Of a stretch of DNA of 45,979 nt, positions 43,323 to 45,979 are shown in pieces. Source of the DNA: Burkholderia singularis. Lineage in GTDB: Bacteria > Pseudomonadota > Gammaproteobacteria > Burkholderiales > Burkholderiaceae. A model generated the notes under the pieces. The model was not told the DNA's origin, ran no database searches, and saw only the letters and a list, made by a program, of their open reading frames with translations. The position numbers and the translations under genes are program-made. Every line of letters starts with the position of its first letter. The stretch's first letter is position 1. The stretch spans positions 1-45,979 of the forward strand of contig NZ_FXAN01000111.1 of assembly GCF_900176645.1 (NCBI RefSeq), written 5' to 3'.

Positions 43323-43610
43323 CTAGCCCCGGTTCGCCTCGTAAAACCGCACATACCCGCTTCTCAACACCACACACTGCGCGCGCGTCTCGGATAGCAG
43401 GCGCCGCGCCGCCGCCTCGATGCGCTGCCGGTGCGCGTCGAACGCGCCGACCATGTCTTCGAAACGCGGCGAAGCCGCGCCGAAATGATCCTCCATCGCC
43501 TCGGCAGTGATGTGGCATTGAATCGGCTCGCCGTCGACCATCGCCTTGAACGCGAGTGTCAATTCGCGTCCCGAATATTCGGGGGCATCGTTCATGAACT
43601 GGATTTGCAT
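43323..43610 (-). CDS. Small DUF1488-like protein
   Basis: A 95-aa protein, MQIQFMNDAPEYSGRELTLAFKAMVDGEP at the N-terminus. The stretch with FKAMVDGEPIQCHITAEAMEDHFGA is what I recall for DUF1488, small Burkholderiales/Pseudomonas proteins of unknown role. The C-terminal half is a helix with Arg and Ala. ATG at 43610 is the sensible start before the conserved region; the frame further upstream is not conserved-looking. A terminator follows on the same strand. Confidence 0.75.
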   Translation of the reverse strand: MQIQFMNDAPEYSGRELTLAFKAMVDGEPIQCHITAEAMEDHFGAASPRFEDMVGAFDAHRQRIEAAARRLLSETRAQCVVLRSGYVRFYEANRG

Positions 43611-43919
43611 CGGAACCGCCTCTGCGTTAGCGTGAAGAGCCAACGTCCGCTTGCCGTCGAACCTGCTCGAACTGCATGCGGGCCGACCGAAGCATACGGT
43701 GCGCGGCAAGCCGCGCACGCCAAGCGGCTTCGGTTGAATCCACTTTAGACGCTTTCCGGCGCGACACAAAATTTCGTCAAAAAAACGCTGCGCCCCCGCA
43801 AACGACGGCTCATTCGTCGGCGGATTGAACAGCTGTCGGCTTGACTTGAAACCGAACCCGCGTGCGGACGCACCGCCTGGCGGCCGAAACGCTTCGTCAT
43901 GCGAACCAGGCATCGCCCC
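43611..43919. other. Intergenic region between two small minus-strand genes
   Basis: About 310 bases. It holds the promoter of the DUF1488-like gene. Around 43780-43800 (minus strand) a small TGCG/CGCA stem is followed by a run of seven T residues after three bases; this could be a weak terminator for the upstream 64-aa gene. Nothing else was recognised. Confidence 0.4.
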
Positions 43920-44114
43920 CTATTGCTTTTCGTCCTTCGGCCACACGTTCAGCGCGACCGCGCACGCGGTTACCCCGAGCGCGATCGCCGCCGCACCGTA
44001 GTGCAATGCGGAGTCCTGATTGAACAACATTCCGTGGATCGCCACGGCGATGCCGGCCAATGCGACGAACGTCGCGATTGCCGCCAGCACCACTCTGAGT
44101 TCCGTCCGAACCAT
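43920..44114 (-). CDS. Small two-helix membrane protein
   Basis: A 64-aa protein (MVRTELRVVLAAIATFVALAG at the start) with two predicted membrane helices, about 7-27 and 35-56, and a charged tail WPKDEKQ. GGGGAGG lies five bases before ATG 44114, so translation is well supported. I do not recognise a family or function. Confidence 0.7.
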   Translation of the reverse strand: MVRTELRVVLAAIATFVALAGIAVAIHGMLFNQDSALHYGAAAIALGVTACAVALNVWPKDEKQ

Positions 44115-44435
44115 GATGCCTCCCCGAACGGATGCATGTCGCGGCACATGCGGGATGGCGGGATCGGGCGCGCTCGCTGGCCTTCAGATGCCGGGCAGCA
44201 GGCCGATCCGGGCAGGGCGCGACGCGTGCGCGCCCTGCTTTCATCATTGCAGGCCAGTAGGCAAAAGCAAGAAATATCCGTTCGATTGCATCCCGCGCCG
44301 CAGCAAATGGTCAGATGGTCGCGTATCGCGCGCCACGCTTGTATGATGACGCGTGCCCGTACCGCAACGTTCACCGCAGCAGCGCGGCCGAGCGGGGAAA
44401 GCCAACCCCGCCCGCGGGCTTCATGGAGGCAAGCC
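44115..44435. other. Divergent intergenic region before the sigma-54 activator
   Basis: About 320 bases between divergent genes, with promoters for the 64-aa protein (minus) and the activator (plus). No sigma-54 promoter (GG-N10-GC with good flanks) or palindromic operator was convincing. GGAGG at about 44425-44429 is the activator ribosome-binding site. Confidence 0.4.

Positions 44436-45979
<1,544 letters not shown>

Overview
The window is high-GC DNA (about 65-70% by eye) with dense coding on both strands. The gene families, the codon use and the mix of catabolic, efflux and secondary-metabolite genes look like a Burkholderia, most probably of the B. pseudomallei complex. So many accessory catabolic genes suggest a secondary replicon (chromosome 2-like). 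The species and replicon are inferences; nothing in the sequence proves them.

Layout. (1) 104-1953, minus: an OmpR-type regulator and a histidine kinase (RstA/RstB-like). (2) 2778-4661, plus: an exported DUF3857/transglutaminase-like protein. (3) 4935-7993: glutaminase glsA, an exported RNase T2 and the dimethylsulfone monooxygenase sfnG. (4) 8308-12704, minus: a complete four-gene lasso-peptide cluster in the order A-B-C-D. Its 43-codon precursor gene is intact and ends in the core GAAGGSILEINRFVYKL. (5) 12980-14994, plus, divergent from the lasso genes: an S10 serine carboxypeptidase-like lipoprotein and a small exported EF-hand-like protein. (6) 15236-20080, plus: a MacA-MacB-outer-membrane-factor efflux operon. 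(7) 20211-22881: a DHA2-type MFS exporter divergent from a LysR regulator. (8) 23105-26557, plus: TetR, an MpaB-type (DUF2236) oxygenase and a long-chain acyl-CoA ligase. (9) 26645-34264, minus: a valine/isobutyrate degradation operon (acyl-CoA dehydrogenase, acyl-CoA ligase, mmsA, mmsB, enoyl-CoA hydratase, 3-hydroxyisobutyryl-CoA hydrolase), with an AraC regulator divergent from it. (10) 36130-39864, plus: an M24 peptidase-like protein, an EphD-like alpha/beta hydrolase-SDR fusion and a PF10118 metal-dependent hydrolase. (11) 40233-44114: small conserved proteins, a TIGR02594-type cell-wall hydrolase-like protein and an AzgA-type purine permease. (12) From 44436 to the window end: a sigma-54 activator of the AcoR type, cut off by the edge.

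The most interesting system is the lasso-peptide cluster. The B protein has a Cys-His-Asp triad with the same spacing as I remember for McjB. The C protein has the ATP-pyrophosphatase loop of asparagine synthetase. D is a full ABC exporter. The precursor has Thr at -2, Gly1 and Glu9, which predicts a 9-residue ring and an 8-residue tail. The core is unlike capistruin, the known Burkholderia lasso peptide, and I do not recall it as a described product. The gene lies in an AT-richer patch, is followed by a strong hairpin overlapping the likely ribosome-binding region of B, and faces a secreted carboxypeptidase and a tripartite efflux operon that could act on or export the peptide. Those last links are inference.

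No rRNA, tRNA, CRISPR array, insertion sequence or phage gene was seen.
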